Part shown: one piece after another, positions 46,671 through 56,516 of the stretch
Numbering within the stretch: the first letter of the stretch is position 1
Layout of the letters: each line of letters starts with the position of its first letter
Origin: Fluoribacter gormanii
Lineage (GTDB): Bacteria; Pseudomonadota; Gammaproteobacteria; Legionellales; Legionellaceae
DNA length: 64,000 bases
Assembly: GCF_900156395.1 (NCBI RefSeq)
Contig: NZ_FTNL01000001.1
Location: 207,995 to 271,994 of the forward strand
Reading direction: 5' to 3'
Program-made: the position numbers and the translations under genes
The notes under the pieces: model-generated
What the model was told of the DNA's origin: nothing
The model's database searches: none
The model's input: the letters and a program-made list of their open reading frames with translations, nothing else

Positions 46671-48617
46671 ATGAATGAAATCGTATGGAAGCCCAAACAC
46701 CCTAAAGACAGTAGGATGTGGCAATTTATGGAATTCGCTGCGAAAAAAAACTCCCAGATTTTTGAAAATTATCAAGATATGCATACCTGGTCGACCAAAC
46801 ATCCAGATTCCTTTTGGCCAACACTTTGTGATTTTTTTCATCTACAGTTTGATACAGAACCTTACCAAATCTTGAATCATAGTAAGAATGATCAAATGAT
46901 AAATTCGCATTGGTTCGCCGGAGCTCAATTTAATTTTGCTGAACAACTGTTATCACGCCAAGACAATCATCCAGCTTTAATTAGTATTAATGAAGATAAC
47001 GACAAACAAGTGATTAGCTATGAGCAATTATATGCACTGGTTGCACAATGCGCAGCCGGTTTGAAAGAAGCTGGTGTTACCGCAGGTGATAGGATAGCAG
47101 CTTTAATGCCAAATACATCGCAAACCATTATTGCCATGCTCGCTGCTACCTCATTAGGAGCAATCTGGTCTTCTTGTTCACCTGATTTTGGCGCGCAAGC
47201 TGCAATTGATCGACTCGGCCAAATTGATCCCAAAATATTGTTTATCTGTGATGGACATCAATATCAAGGCAAGAGACACAGTGGAATGGAAAAAATTAAA
47301 CAACTAAACGATGCCATTCCTTCGCTCAAGCAAATCGTCATTTGCCCCAATATAAATGAACCCATTGATTGTTCTACCTTCCCCAAGGCACAATATTGGA
47401 ATGACTTTCTTCGGCCCGCCAATCATTGTGAATTTGTTTCTTTACCATTTGAACATCCTGTCTACATTATGTTCTCATCAGGGACTACAGGTAAACCTAA
47501 ATGCATTATCCATGGAGCAGGCGGAACTTTATTGCAGCATATAAAAGAATTAGGATTGCATACTGATTTGCGCCCTACTGACAACTTATGCTTTTATACT
47601 ACGTGCGGATGGATGATGTGGAACTGGACCGTTTCTGCACTGGCATTAGGTACAACGCTCACCTTATATGAAGGCTCGCCTACCTACCCCGAGAGTAATC
47701 GTCTATTCAAACTCATTGATGAAGAGCGAGTTACTGTTTTTGGTACCAGTGCCAAATTCATCTCTTCAGTAGAAAAAGCAGGAGTTCAACCTAAAGATGA
47801 ATTTGATTTAAGTCATTTACGTTGTATTCTCTCAACAGGCTCACCACTTCTACCCAAAAACTATGATTACGTTTATGAGCAAATTAAAAATGATATCCAA
47901 CTTTGTTCTATTTCAGGTGGCACCGATATCATTTCCTGCTTTGCCTTAGGTAATCCAATCCTTCCAATCTATAGAGGTGAATTGCAATGTTTTGGTCTAG
48001 GTATGGCCGTTGAAGTGTTTAATGAACAAGGTCATTCGGTTCGTGAAGAACGAGGGGAGTTAGTCTGTACAGCCCCCTTTCCATCCATGCCCGTAGGTTT
48101 TTGGAATGATCCTGACAGAACAGCTTATCAACGTGCTTACTTTGAGCGTTTTCCTGGAGTTTGGGCCCATGGTGATTTTGCAGAAATTACTGCCCATAAT
48201 GGATTGATTATTTATGGACGATCCGATGCTGTTTTAAATCCTGGAGGAGTACGTATTGGTACTGCTGAAATTTACCGCCAAGTAGAAAAAATAGAGGAAG
48301 TGGTTGATAGCATTGTGATTGGCCAAGATTGGCAAGATGATGTGCGTGTTGTTCTATTTGTTAAATTACACGACAACATGGAACTTACAGAAGAATTAAT
48401 TAATAAAATACGTTTAACGATTCGTCAGCATGCCTCACCAAGGCACGTGCCAGCAAAAATATTGCAAGTAGCAGATATCCCCCGCACAATCAGTGGCAAG
48501 ATAGTTGAACTAGCTGTACGGCAAGTTGTTCATGGATTACCGGTGAATAATTTACAATCTCTGGCAAATCCCCAAGCGTTAGATTATTTTAAAAATCGTG
48601 AAGAGCTACAAAAATAA
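46671..48617 (+). CDS. aacS: Acetoacetyl-CoA synthetase (acetoacetate-CoA ligase)
   Basis: AacS activates acetoacetate with ATP and CoA to acetoacetyl-CoA, which the thiolase at 39445 can split. The 648-aa length is typical. The ANL superfamily motifs are clear: MFSSGTTGKPKCIIHG (P-loop), TCGWMMWNWTVSAL (typical of the acetoacetate ligase), SGGTDII, the hinge segment YGRSDAVLNPGGVRIGTAEIYR, and the C-terminal catalytic Lys in TISGKIVE. Together with the upstream genes it closes the route from leucine to acetyl-CoA. Confidence 0.95.
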   Translation: MNEIVWKPKHPKDSRMWQFMEFAAKKNSQIFENYQDMHTWSTKHPDSFWPTLCDFFHLQFDTEPYQILNHSKNDQMINSHWFAGAQFNFAEQLLSRQDNHPALISINEDNDKQVISYEQLYALVAQCAAGLKEAGVTAGDRIAALMPNTSQTIIAMLAATSLGAIWSSCSPDFGAQAAIDRLGQIDPKILFICDGHQYQGKRHSGMEKIKQLNDAIPSLKQIVICPNINEPIDCSTFPKAQYWNDFLRPANHCEFVSLPFEHPVYIMFSSGTTGKPKCIIHGAGGTLLQHIKELGLHTDLRPTDNLCFYTTCGWMMWNWTVSALALGTTLTLYEGSPTYPESNRLFKLIDEERVTVFGTSAKFISSVEKAGVQPKDEFDLSHLRCILSTGSPLLPKNYDYVYEQIKNDIQLCSISGGTDIISCFALGNPILPIYRGELQCFGLGMAVEVFNEQGHSVREERGELVCTAPFPSMPVGFWNDPDRTAYQRAYFERFPGVWAHGDFAEITAHNGLIIYGRSDAVLNPGGVRIGTAEIYRQVEKIEEVVDSIVIGQDWQDDVRVVLFVKLHDNMELTEELINKIRLTIRQHASPRHVPAKILQVADIPRTISGKIVELAVRQVVHGLPVNNLQSLANPQALDYFKNREELQK

Positions 48618-48770
48618 AGGATAGAATAGATGCTTTGTAGATACTGTCTTTAAAAGCAAGCAACTTTTAATGAAAACTTAGCCTGCTTTTAAATACAGTA
48701 ACTACTTTAATCACCAAGTAAACATTTATCCAATTTATATAATGGCACCATTAAAATCAGTAGCTCTACG

Positions 48771-48798
48771 TTGTTTATGCTCACAATTTGTGTATAAT
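48771..48798 (+). promoter_or_regulatory. Sigma-70-like promoter of metNIQ
   Basis: TTGTTT at 48771-48776 and the perfect -10 box TATAAT at 48793-48798 are separated by 16 bases. Transcription would start near 48805, leaving an untranslated leader of roughly 127 bases before metN. Confidence 0.65.
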
Positions 48799-48806
48799 AT
48801 TGTAAT

Positions 48807-48931
48807 GGCGTCGATTTGAAATTCAGCTTGCGGACGCTCAAAAAAGAATTCTTTTTTGAAAATACGGCTAAAGCGGATATGTTTGTATTCCTCTAAGTCT
48901 CCCGCCCGCAGCATAATCTCAGGTTATAATA
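48807..48931 (+). promoter_or_regulatory. Structured 5' leader of metN (candidate cis-regulator)
   Basis: GCGTC (48808-48812) can pair with GACGC (48833-48837). A perfect 20-bp AT-rich palindrome follows at 48839-48858. GCGG at about 48873 can pair with CCGC at about 48902. The order of stems in a leader of a methionine-uptake operon suggests control by methionine or SAM, but it matches no riboswitch class that I can recognise. Confidence 0.4.
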
Positions 48932-49957
48932 ATGATTGAATTAAGTGGATTATCCAAATCCTTTTCGGGTAAACTTGTCCTGCGTGACATTAATCTATTT
49001 ATCCAAGAAGGTGAAATTTTCGGAATCATTGGTAAAAGTGGTGCTGGAAAATCAACCCTATTAAGATGTATTAATCTTCTGGAGCGACCCGATGAAGGCC
49101 ATGTCATCCTTGATGGCCAAGATTTGACAAGTCTTTCAAGAAAGAGTTTAGCTCTAGCTCGCCACAAAATGGCAATGATTTTTCAACAGTTCAATTTACT
49201 CAACTCAAAAAATGTGTATGACAATATTGCGCTTCCTATGCGCATTCAAGGTATAGATGAAGAGTCCATTCGTAATAAAATTGAAGACTTGCTCCCCATT
49301 GTTGAGCTAACCGATAAAAAACTGGCCTATCCAGCCCAGCTAAGTGGTGGTCAAAAGCAAAGAGTTGCTATTGCCCGTGCCTTAAGTTGCTCACCTAAAA
49401 TTCTACTTTGCGATGAAGCAACCTCAGCATTGGATCCAGAAACAACAGACTCAATTTTAGCGTTACTTAAAAAAATTAATGCACTTTATGGCATCACTAT
49501 AGTGCTCATTACCCATGAAATGGATGTAGTGAAACGTATTTGCAACCGATTAGCAGTCATGGTCGATGGCGAGCTGGCTGAAACTACTGCTCTGGCGAAT
49601 GTGTTTAATAAAAAAGACAGCCTGGCTCGAAGCATGCTCTATGCTCAGCTAAGCCCACAATTGCCTGAGTGCCTAACCAAAAGACTTGCTGACTATGTGA
49701 CCGAGAAACCATTGTTACGGCTGTTTTTCCAGGGCGAAGAAGCAACAGTACCATTTATTAGTCGAACAAGTCGTGAGTTAAATCTTGATATTAACATCTT
49801 ACTCGCCAATATAGACCGTTACGATACAGTAACCTGTGGCGTTTTAGTTGTTGAATTAACTGCACATCAATTTTTACTGGAAGCATTCATTGAACGCTGT
49901 GAACAAGCCAAATTAACTGTGGAGGTTTTAGGTTATGTCCTTCCCAATGGCATATGA
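48932..49957 (+). CDS. metN: Methionine ABC transporter ATP-binding protein
   Basis: MetN powers import of D/L-methionine. The 341-aa protein has Walker [11 protein letters not shown]-loop FQQFNLL, signature LSGGQKQR, Walker [13 protein letters not shown] and H-loop THEMDV, then a C-terminal NIL domain (about residues 245-340), which in this family binds methionine and inhibits transport. The genes metI and metQ follow, with metI starting inside the last 23 bases. The ATG is nine bases after an AGG. The leader upstream may add regulation. Confidence 0.95.
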   Translation: MIELSGLSKSFSGKLVLRDINLFIQEGEIFGIIGKSGAGKSTLLRCINLLERPDEGHVILDGQDLTSLSRKSLALARHKMAMIFQQFNLLNSKNVYDNIALPMRIQGIDEESIRNKIEDLLPIVELTDKKLAYPAQLSGGQKQRVAIARALSCSPKILLCDEATSALDPETTDSILALLKKINALYGITIVLITHEMDVVKRICNRLAVMVDGELAETTALANVFNKKDSLARSMLYAQLSPQLPECLTKRLADYVTEKPLLRLFFQGEEATVPFISRTSRELNLDINILLANIDRYDTVTCGVLVVELTAHQFLLEAFIERCEQAKLTVEVLGYVLPNGI

Positions 49958-50582
49958 TTTATTTATTGCAACAACTGAAACATTATATATGGTATCAGTC
50001 AGTACCTTATTTGCTGTACTACTCGGCTTGCCTTTAGGAACCTGGCTCTACTCGTCCGGCCACATTAAGCCCATGCCGAAAGTGCATAAAGCATTATCAG
50101 GTCTAATTAACATGGCACGTTCCATACCTTTTATTATTTTATTGGTAGCGATCATTCCGTTCACTCGGCTCATAGTCGGTACGTCAATCGGAATCAATGC
50201 TGCAATAGTCCCTCTTACTCTAGGGGCAACTCCCTTTTTTGCCAGATTGGTAGATAATGTGTATCGTAGTTTACCTTCAGGTCTTATCGAAACCGGTTAT
50301 GCAATGGGCGCAAACACCAGACAGATTATTTTGCATATCTTGTTACCAGAGGCCAAGCCTGCATTAATTCATGCCATTACTGTGACAGCCATTACTTTAG
50401 TTAATTATTCAGCAATGGCAGGAACCGTTGGTGCTGGCGGTTTGGGCACATTGGCCATTAACTACGGTTATCAACGTTTTGATGCTGGAGTCATGCTCTC
50501 TACAGTAATCGTTTTAATTGTGATGGTACAACTAACCCAAATGGTCGGAGATTATCTATCAAAACGTTTTTTACATAATTGA
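49935..50582 (+). CDS. metI: Methionine ABC transporter permease
   Basis: MetI forms the dimeric membrane channel of the methionine importer. The 215-aa protein has five to six membrane spans and the EAA-type loop [27 protein letters not shown], which contacts Met[20 protein letters not shown] is typical of the family. The start ATG 49935 overlaps the end of metN by 23 bases; ATG 49947 is an alternative. Translation is coupled. Confidence 0.94.
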   Translation: MSFPMAYDLFIATTETLYMVSVSTLFAVLLGLPLGTWLYSSGHIKPMPKVHKALSGLINMARSIPFIILLVAIIPFTRLIVGTSIGINAAIVPLTLGATPFFARLVDNVYRSLPSGLIETGYAMGANTRQIILHILLPEAKPALIHAITVTAITLVNYSAMAGTVGAGGLGTLAINYGYQRFDAGVMLSTVIVLIVMVQLTQMVGDYLSKRFLHN

Positions 50583-50608
50583 TCTGAATCACTTTTTTGG
50601 AGTTTTAA

Positions 50609-51385
50609 ATGCGGATTTTAGCTTATTGCGTTTTATTATTAAGCCTTGTTGCATGCAACAAACCTTCACCGAATACCCTGGTAATAGGAACCATTGCCGG
50701 ACCAGAAACCGAGTTGGTTGAAACAGCACAAGAAGTAGCAAAAAATAAGTATGACTTAAACATAAAAATTGTAACATTTAATGATTACAATTTACCGAAT
50801 GAAGCATTACAGGATGGCAGCCTGGATGCGAATGTCTACCAACATTTGCCTTATCTTAATGCCGCGGTTAAAGCTCATGGCTATACCCTGGAAGCGATAG
50901 GCAGAACTTTTGTTTATCCTATGGGAATTTATTCCAAAAAATATAAGTCATTAAACCAATTACCAGAAAATGCGATCATTGCCCTACCCAATGATCCCAG
51001 CAATGAAATGCGTGCCTTGCAATTATTGGAAAAAGCACAATTAATTACATTGAAAACGACTCAAAATACTGGCTTAAAAGATATTGCAACAAATCCACAT
51101 AATCTGCAATTCAAAGAAATGGATGCAGCACAATTACCCAGAGTCTTACCTGATGTGGATGCAGCAGTTATCAACACTACTTTTGCCTTACCTGCAGGAT
51201 TGAATCCATCACACGATGCTTTATTTAGTGAAGACAAGGATTCACCCTACGCCAATATTATTGTTATTCGTAGTGACTCCCCCAAAAAAGAACAATTAGA
51301 ACTCTTTGTTAAAGCGTTAAACTCCGAGGAAGTCAAAGAAAAAGCTAAAACATTATTTGGAGACTCAGCCATTCCGGCTTGGTAG
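50609..51385 (+). CDS. metQ: Methionine-binding lipoprotein MetQ (NlpA family)
   Basis: MetQ is the substrate-binding lipoprotein of the same transporter. The 258-aa protein has a signal peptide with lipobox LVAC (Cys16 lipidated). It matches the NlpA family through VIGTIAGPETELVETAQEVA, DGSLDANVYQHLPYLN, NDPSNEMRALQLLEKA and AAVINTTFALPAGLNP. It lies 26 bases after metI. The ribosome site is TTTTGGAGTTTTAA. The operon thus has the order metN-metI-metQ. Confidence 0.95.
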   Translation: MRILAYCVLLLSLVACNKPSPNTLVIGTIAGPETELVETAQEVAKNKYDLNIKIVTFNDYNLPNEALQDGSLDANVYQHLPYLNAAVKAHGYTLEAIGRTFVYPMGIYSKKYKSLNQLPENAIIALPNDPSNEMRALQLLEKAQLITLKTTQNTGLKDIATNPHNLQFKEMDAAQLPRVLPDVDAAVINTTFALPAGLNPSHDALFSEDKDSPYANIIVIRSDSPKKEQLELFVKALNSEEVKEKAKTLFGDSAIPAW

Positions 51386-51390
51386 AGCAA

Positions 51391-51463
51391 CTTGGGTGTC
51401 GCGCATCGAAACCCGGGGTCTGGATAAAATAACTGAACAGAATCCCGGATTTCACTGCGCGAC
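51391..51463. repeat. CCTGGGTG-type intergenic repeat, decayed copy
   Basis: CTTGGGTGTCGCGCATCGAAACCCGGG at the left and CCCGGATTTCACTGCGCGAC at the right pair imperfectly. It lies just after the metQ stop. Confidence 0.5.
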
Positions 51464-51591
51464 AGCGAACTAGAACTTATAAATTTTCTCTTGCGTCAAT
51501 TCGCGCAATCAAAACCCGGCTCAGATCTTAATTCTATCTTAATCAAAAAGTGTTATACTTTATAAGAACTAAAGCTCTTGAGGTACTCTTT

Positions 51592-53085
51592 ATGCCTTCA
51601 CACAGACAAGCGTTTTTTAATTTGCTCAACTCTCAATACAGGAAACGTCAATTCGCACCTGGACAACTTGAAGAAATTTATCAACAGTATCGTGATGATA
51701 TTACTTTAACTCAAGATCTTACTTTTGGTTTACAGGCATTTGAAGAACATACCAATAAACGAATCACAGATCATAAAGGCTTTAAGATTCAAGTAGGCCC
51801 AGAAGAAAGCGACACTCTTGAGAAAGCACTCAAGGGAAGCGAACCCGCGGTGAAAAATGAAGTAAGAACAGAACTTGATAAGGTATTTGCCCCCGAAAAT
51901 TTTTATGCCCCTGCTCAAGAGAAGTATCAAGAATCAATTGAAGCGTTTAAAAAGCGGGTAAGTAAAGTTCCTGGATATTCAATCGAATTGCTTCGAATAG
52001 AACTTGAAAAAATTAACCAGGATGCAAAAAATGCAATAAAAGCGCAACAGAAAATGGAACTGAAGCGACTTAAAGAAACTTTTGAGAAACCTGGATTCAT
52101 GGAAAATTTCAAAACCGCTTTAGGCAAGGACAACGATGAAGCAGAAAAAATAAAAAAAGAGTTAATAGCCGATTTGGAGAAAAAACATAAAGCTCAACTC
52201 GACTCCTTTGATAAGGTCACTCAAGAAAACCTTACAACACTCGACAAAGCATCTGCTCTTGAAAAGAAACAGATCCTGTTTTCGGGCCAACTAGAAAGCT
52301 GGGCCAATCAACTTAGTCAAAAAGACAAAGACAAGATGATGCAGGAAATGGAGCGGGCGAGGGAAATAAATCGTGCGAGGCGAAATTTAACTCGGCCAGA
52401 GGAGTTAACAACGGCTACAATCGATGTAAAAGAAAAAACAATATCGACTATAAATCCAGCGGACTTAGATTTTATCATTTCCTTATCAGGATCTAAGATA
52501 AATCACACAAAGAAGAAAGAGAATGAACCTGGTATTTGGACTGTACAGATGTCGTCTCGAATACTTTCTCCTTTTTACTATTTAAGCCGCCAAGAAAATC
52601 CCAAGGTAGATATGTTAACCATGGCTCAGGCAGTACGCGCCTCAGGTTTTGATTCAATCATCTTGACTATTGACTTTGATGATCCGAAAACTCAAAAACA
52701 AAGAGCCAGACAAGCCTATGAAGCTGCGCTTGAAAGCGGTTTTGCGCCCGGACCACTACCAGGAGAAGAGTCAAAAGGTGACAAAGCAGTAAAAGGGATT
52801 GTACTTAAAGATAGAGAAGGGAAAGAGATTGATCCCAAAACACTTTTCACACCCAGTGAATTACAGGTCCTGCATGAACATGCGAAAGACCGGCGTGAGA
52901 AACTTGTAAAGTTACTCGAAGATGCACCTAAGGAAACTGTTCCCGAAGAAACTTCCAAAAAGTTTCGCTCTGACTTAAATGCGGGCAGAAATGAAATAAG
53001 GGTTGCTAAAGGCAAGCAAGCAATTAATGAGGCAGAAGAAAAAGCAGTCGAAGAGGACATACAAAAAGTGCTTAATCCTTCTTAA
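51592..53085 (+). CDS. Coiled-coil-rich protein, candidate effector
   Basis: This 497-aa protein has no signal peptide and long charged helices (about residues 80-270, with many Lys/Glu heptads), so coiled coils are likely. Residues about 300-395 form a more compact segment: LDFIISLSGSKI and a strand-helix unit MLTMAQAVRASGFDSIILTIDF, then RARQAYEAALESGF. This last pattern resembles the small LPD7-like unit found in relaxases and in some Legionella effectors, but the match is weak. The tail is Glu/Lys-rich. ATG 51592 has GAGG nine bases upstream; the ATG at 51550 falls in a promoter-like TATACTTTATAAG. I do not recognise a function. Confidence 0.75.
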   Translation: MPSHRQAFFNLLNSQYRKRQFAPGQLEEIYQQYRDDITLTQDLTFGLQAFEEHTNKRITDHKGFKIQVGPEESDTLEKALKGSEPAVKNEVRTELDKVFAPENFYAPAQEKYQESIEAFKKRVSKVPGYSIELLRIELEKINQDAKNAIKAQQKMELKRLKETFEKPGFMENFKTALGKDNDEAEKIKKELIADLEKKHKAQLDSFDKVTQENLTTLDKASALEKKQILFSGQLESWANQLSQKDKDKMMQEMERAREINRARRNLTRPEELTTATIDVKEKTISTINPADLDFIISLSGSKINHTKKKENEPGIWTVQMSSRILSPFYYLSRQENPKVDMLTMAQAVRASGFDSIILTIDFDDPKTQKQRARQAYEAALESGFAPGPLPGEESKGDKAVKGIVLKDREGKEIDPKTLFTPSELQVLHEHAKDRREKLVKLLEDAPKETVPEETSKKFRSDLNAGRNEIRVAKGKQAINEAEEKAVEEDIQKVLNPS

Positions 53086-53239
53086 AAATTAACCTGGTCT
53101 TTCAGAATTTCTAAAATGAAAGCCCAGGTACACATCTTTGCAGTGTTCGCAACATGATGCTCAAAAAATTCCACTGTCCCTTCAGCACGTTTTCTGTTAT
53201 TTTATTAAGTTCACTACGGGTTAAGCTAAGGAGATGGCT

Positions 53240-53407
53240 ATGAATACTAGTGAATTTGAGGAACAAGTAAACGATATGGAAGAAGTTAGTATCGAAACGA
53301 TTATAACTCCTGAAACAAGTCCTTCGACTAAATTGGAACGAAGAAGAAAAATAGAGGATTTGTTCGAAGAAAAGCGCCTCCGCGATGAGCTTGCAGAGTT
53401 CGGTTAA
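53240..53407 (+). CDS. PA3496-family small acidic protein
   Basis: This 55-aa frame has an acidic N-terminus and a conserved basic/acidic end, KLERRRKIEDLFEEKRLRDELAEFG in two runs, which resembles the PA3496-type 'putative envelope integrity' proteins of Pseudomonas, where the K-R-K-x-E-D-x-x-E-x-R/K-R-L-R pattern ends the protein. A strong AAGGAG site lies six bases before ATG 53240; an in-frame ATG at 53234 is too close. The name is by family only; the role of these proteins is unproven. It is too short for a routine open-frame cut-off. Confidence 0.72.
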   Translation: MNTSEFEEQVNDMEEVSIETIITPETSPSTKLERRRKIEDLFEEKRLRDELAEFG

Positions 53408-53410
53408 ATT

Positions 53411-53500
53411 TGTAGCGCTGATATCCTAAGTGAAATGAAGGCGTAACGCGGGGTACAGGCCTATTTCCCCTAGTTTCGCTTCAATTCACCCAGACTGCCA
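53411..53500. repeat. CCTGGGTG-type intergenic repeat, decayed copy
   Basis: GTGAAATGAAGGCGTAACGCGG at about 53430 and TAGTTTCGCTTCAATTCACCCAGACTG at about 53471 form a loose inverted pair of family B between the small gene and rsmJ. Confidence 0.45.
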
Positions 53501-54235
53501 TTACTCATTTACTTTTAAATTAGAAAAATAGATATCAAATCGAACTGTTTTTCCCTCTACTGCAGCATTTGCTGGTAATAATGGTTTTGCTTTTTGTGGC
53601 CATTTTACAACGACCTTTTGTTTCGTATGAGATATTGCTATTTGAATTAACTCCAATGCATCCTCATCTGCACCGATTATTTGTTGTAACGCTTGCATAT
53701 CTTTTTTTACCAATGCGGATTTACTTCGTTCAGGATGCATTGGATCAATATAAATAATGTCAGGATAATCGTCCGTCGTTAATGAGCTTAAATAGGAATG
53801 AGCATCGCCAGCATGAACCTTCAACCGCAGTTGTTGTCGATCTGACTCAGTTCGGCGCAATAAAGCATCTGATAATAAGGAAGCCATTACAGGATGACGT
53901 TCGAGCATTAATACTTCGGCCCCAAAACTGGCTAAAATGGCAGAATCACGCCCCCAACCTGCAGTTGCATCAATAATTTTAAGTTCAGGAGATGGCTTAC
54001 AGGCACGGACTAATCCTTGTTTTTTTCCCTCAGACTTTCTTTTACTCCAAAATGCGGCACTGAATTCAGCAAACATTGGGGAAAATCCCGGTATTTTTAA
54101 TGTCAGTTTCTCTTCAGTAACAAAAAGACAAGGACTAGCGTTTTTGTCTAATACAAAATTCAATTCCTCTGCGAGTGCCTTTGCTTTGTCGTGCAGGTTC
54201 TCATGTTCATAACCTACTACTGAAATATCGATCAT
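53501..54235 (-). CDS. rsmJ: 16S rRNA (guanine1516-N2)-methyltransferase RsmJ
   Basis: RsmJ methylates G1516 of 16S rRNA with SAM. The 244-aa protein has the motif I segment IDATAGWGRDSAILASFG, motif post-I VLMLERHPVMASLL, and YIDPMHPERSKSA, which fits the family signature D-P-M-x-P-x-R-x-K-S-A. The C-terminus KVVVKWPQKAKPL ends the domain. It stands alone between a repeat and glyS on the minus strand. Confidence 0.93.
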   Translation of the reverse strand: MIDISVVGYEHENLHDKAKALAEELNFVLDKNASPCLFVTEEKLTLKIPGFSPMFAEFSAAFWSKRKSEGKKQGLVRACKPSPELKIIDATAGWGRDSAILASFGAEVLMLERHPVMASLLSDALLRRTESDRQQLRLKVHAGDAHSYLSSLTTDDYPDIIYIDPMHPERSKSALVKKDMQALQQIIGADEDALELIQIAISHTKQKVVVKWPQKAKPLLPANAAVEGKTVRFDIYFSNLKVNE

Positions 54236-54305
54236 ATTTGCTAACCGTAAGAATTATTTCAATTGTATCTGGGTATTGCATCTATGCCATTAAGTTAAGA
54301 ATTTT

Positions 54306-54390
54306 TGTCATTCCTGCGAAGGCGGAAATCTATTCTTAAAATGGTACTTTGCCTTGCTAGAAATGGCTTCCCGCCTTCGCGGGAATGACA
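54306..54390. repeat. MITE/REP-like inverted-repeat element, family A, copy 3
   Basis: It runs from TGTCATTCCTGCGAAGGCGG to CCGCCTTCGCGGGAATGACA, 85 bases, with slightly decayed arms and a T-run (ATTTTTTCTT) after the right end. It lies between rsmJ and glyS and may serve as their terminator. Confidence 0.82.
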
Positions 54391-54440
54391 ATTTTTTCTT
54401 ATAATGACAGTCGTCTAGAGCTCAGATCCAAGATAATGTA

Positions 54441-56516
54441 TTACCCCATCTGTAACAATGAAATATCTGCAACACCTTGCAATAAATCCTGTAGACGTGC
54501 TAAAAGCGCTAAACGGTTGGCTTTTATTGCCCGATCTTCAACCATTACCATGACTTTATCAAAAAACAGATCTACCGGTTCTTTAAGGCTAGCTAGTAAC
54601 TTCAATAATGGGCCATAATCGGCAGAACGATATAAAGTCTCTACTGCTCGTTCAACCTGATTAATGTGTATATATAAAAACTTTTCCGGCTCCTCAGTAA
54701 AAAGTTGCTCATTCACTGGTGATAAAGTTTGTCTTCCTGCTTGTGAAAGTAAATTGTTCACGCGCTTACACGCAGCAGAAAGAGAGGCTGCTTCGGGTAA
54801 TTTTACAAATAACTGCAAAGCACTTAAACGCTTATCCAGATCATACAGCCAATCATCCTGACGAGCTCGAACTGCATACACTAAATCAACACTTAGACCT
54901 TGGCCTTGATAATAGGATTGTAACCGTTCCAGAATAAAAGATTTCAACTCATTCGATAAATTAGGTTCAACAGATATTTGAGTTCCATAATGAATTATTG
55001 CTTGCTCAATCAGGGTAATTAAGTTGAGTTGTGCTGATGTTGCAATGAGTAATCGAACAACAGCTAAAGCATGACGGCGTAATTTAAATGGATCTTTTAC
55101 TCCAGAAGGTTTTTGGCCTATGGCAAAAATACCAACTAAAGTATCGATCCTGTCTGCTAGTGATAAAGTCAAACCCAAATCAGATTTAGGTAAACTGTCT
55201 GCAGCGAAACGAGGCATATATTGTTCATTTAAAGCTTGAGCAACACCTTGATCTTCGCCATCGTTTAGTGCGTAATAATATCCCATTAATCCCTGCAACT
55301 CAGGAAATTCACCCACCATTCCGGTTAGCAAATCGCATTTGCTCAACTGTGCTGCACGTTGTGCCTGATGTAAGCTTAAATGTAAAGCGGGACTTAAATA
55401 AGTCATCATTGCTTCAATTCGCAGTGCTTTATCCTTTAAACTACCTAGTTTTGCTTGAAAAACAACCTGTTCTGTACCCGGTATATGCTGACTTAAAGGC
55501 AATTTTTTATCTTGTTTAAAAAAGAATGCAGCGTCACTTAAACGCGCTCGCATTACTTTTTCATTTCCTAAAATAACTTGTTTAGGGTTGGTGCTAGCAA
55601 TGTTTGACACTGTAATAAAATGAGGCAGTAACTTCCCTTGCTTATCCTTTAAAGCGAAACATTTTTGATGTGATTGCATCGAAGCAATTAATGATTCAGC
55701 AGGAACCTCAAGAAATTCTTTTTCAAAATTAGCCATCAGAGCCTGAGGCCATTCAACAATTGAAGTTACTTCATCAAGCAAATCTTCAGGCATAATTGCT
55801 GTAGCCTGAATGGATGCAGCTAACTCCTCTACTTGCTTTTTAATCATTTGCTTTCTGGTAGAAAAATCAGCAAGAACAAACGCTTCGTTCATTTGCGATT
55901 CATAGCTTTGCGCAGAGTTAATTGCAATGTGTTGTGGGTGATGAAAACGATGTCCCCTACTGTCACGGCCACTTTTAATTCCCAAAAGAGTATGCTCTAT
56001 TACTTCATCCCCATAAAGCATTACAGCCCAGTGAACAGGGCGAGCAAATTCCTCATCCCCCGCTCCCCAACGCATGGGTTTAGCAATTGGCAAAGCAGCT
56101 AGAGACTGATTAACCAAGGCAGGTAACAATTTTTTGGTTTTATTACCCTGACTTCGTGTCTCAAAAACAATCCAGTCGCCTTTTTCAGTTTGAATTTGAG
56201 ATAATTGTTCTACTTCTACACCACATGATTTGGCAAAACCTAATAAGGCTTGTGTAGGTTTTCCTTCCTTGTCATAAGCAGCAGCTACTGCAGGACCTCG
56301 ACGGGTCACGTTTTGGCTTTTTTGTTCTTCTTGCAAATCAAAGATAGCAATCGCGATACGCCTTGGTGTAGCAAAACGTTTTACTTGTCCATAACTCAAT
56401 TGTGCTTTATCCAATGCAGCCAATAACTGATTAGCAAATTCATCAGCCAGAGGCCAAACCGAACCAGAAGGTAACTCTTCACAACCTAATTCAAAAATAA
56501 AATCATTGACCATCAC
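54441..56516 (-). CDS. glyS: Glycyl-tRNA synthetase beta subunit
   Basis: GlyS is the tRNA-recognition partner of the bacterial alpha2beta2 glycyl-tRNA synthetase. The 691-aa protein matches the E. coli length (689 aa). It starts [13 protein letters not shown], a strict family start, and carries [22 protein letters not shown] and [16 protein letters not shown], then a C-terminal anticodon-binding helical domain with LFFDKVMVM and [10 protein letters not shown]. It overlaps glyQ by 14 bases. Confidence 0.96.
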   Translation of the reverse strand: MMVNDFIFELGCEELPSGSVWPLADEFANQLLAALDKAQLSYGQVKRFATPRRIAIAIFDLQEEQKSQNVTRRGPAVAAAYDKEGKPTQALLGFAKSCGVEVEQLSQIQTEKGDWIVFETRSQGNKTKKLLPALVNQSLAALPIAKPMRWGAGDEEFARPVHWAVMLYGDEVIEHTLLGIKSGRDSRGHRFHHPQHIAINSAQSYESQMNEAFVLADFSTRKQMIKKQVEELAASIQATAIMPEDLLDEVTSIVEWPQALMANFEKEFLEVPAESLIASMQSHQKCFALKDKQGKLLPHFITVSNIASTNPKQVILGNEKVMRARLSDAAFFFKQDKKLPLSQHIPGTEQVVFQAKLGSLKDKALRIEAMMTYLSPALHLSLHQAQRAAQLSKCDLLTGMVGEFPELQGLMGYYYALNDGEDQGVAQALNEQYMPRFAADSLPKSDLGLTLSLADRIDTLVGIFAIGQKPSGVKDPFKLRRHALAVVRLLIATSAQLNLITLIEQAIIHYGTQISVEPNLSNELKSFILERLQSYYQGQGLSVDLVYAVRARQDDWLYDLDKRLSALQLFVKLPEAASLSAACKRVNNLLSQAGRQTLSPVNEQLFTEEPEKFLYIHINQVERAVETLYRSADYGPLLKLLASLKEPVDLFFDKVMVMVEDRAIKANRLALLARLQDLLQGVADISLLQMG

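Larger units (their letters stand above)
48618..48931. other. 314-bp intergenic region with the metN promoter and leader
   Basis: The first ~150 bases after aacS show nothing clear. From 48771 on lie a promoter (48771-48798) and a leader of about 127 bases with possible stems, up to the metN ATG. No protein gene is seen. Confidence 0.6.

Noticed and set aside
48839-48858. Palindrome as a terminator of aacS
   Set aside because: It lies downstream of the metN promoter and is an AT-only perfect palindrome with no loop; it fits a leader or binding site better.
48807-48931. Assignment of the metN leader to the SAM-II or S-box riboswitch
   Set aside because: The conserved words of those classes are not found, so only a neutral description is given.
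52716-53060. Open frame of 114 aa antisense to the coiled-coil gene
   Set aside because: Ser-rich shadow of Lys/Glu codons read in reverse.
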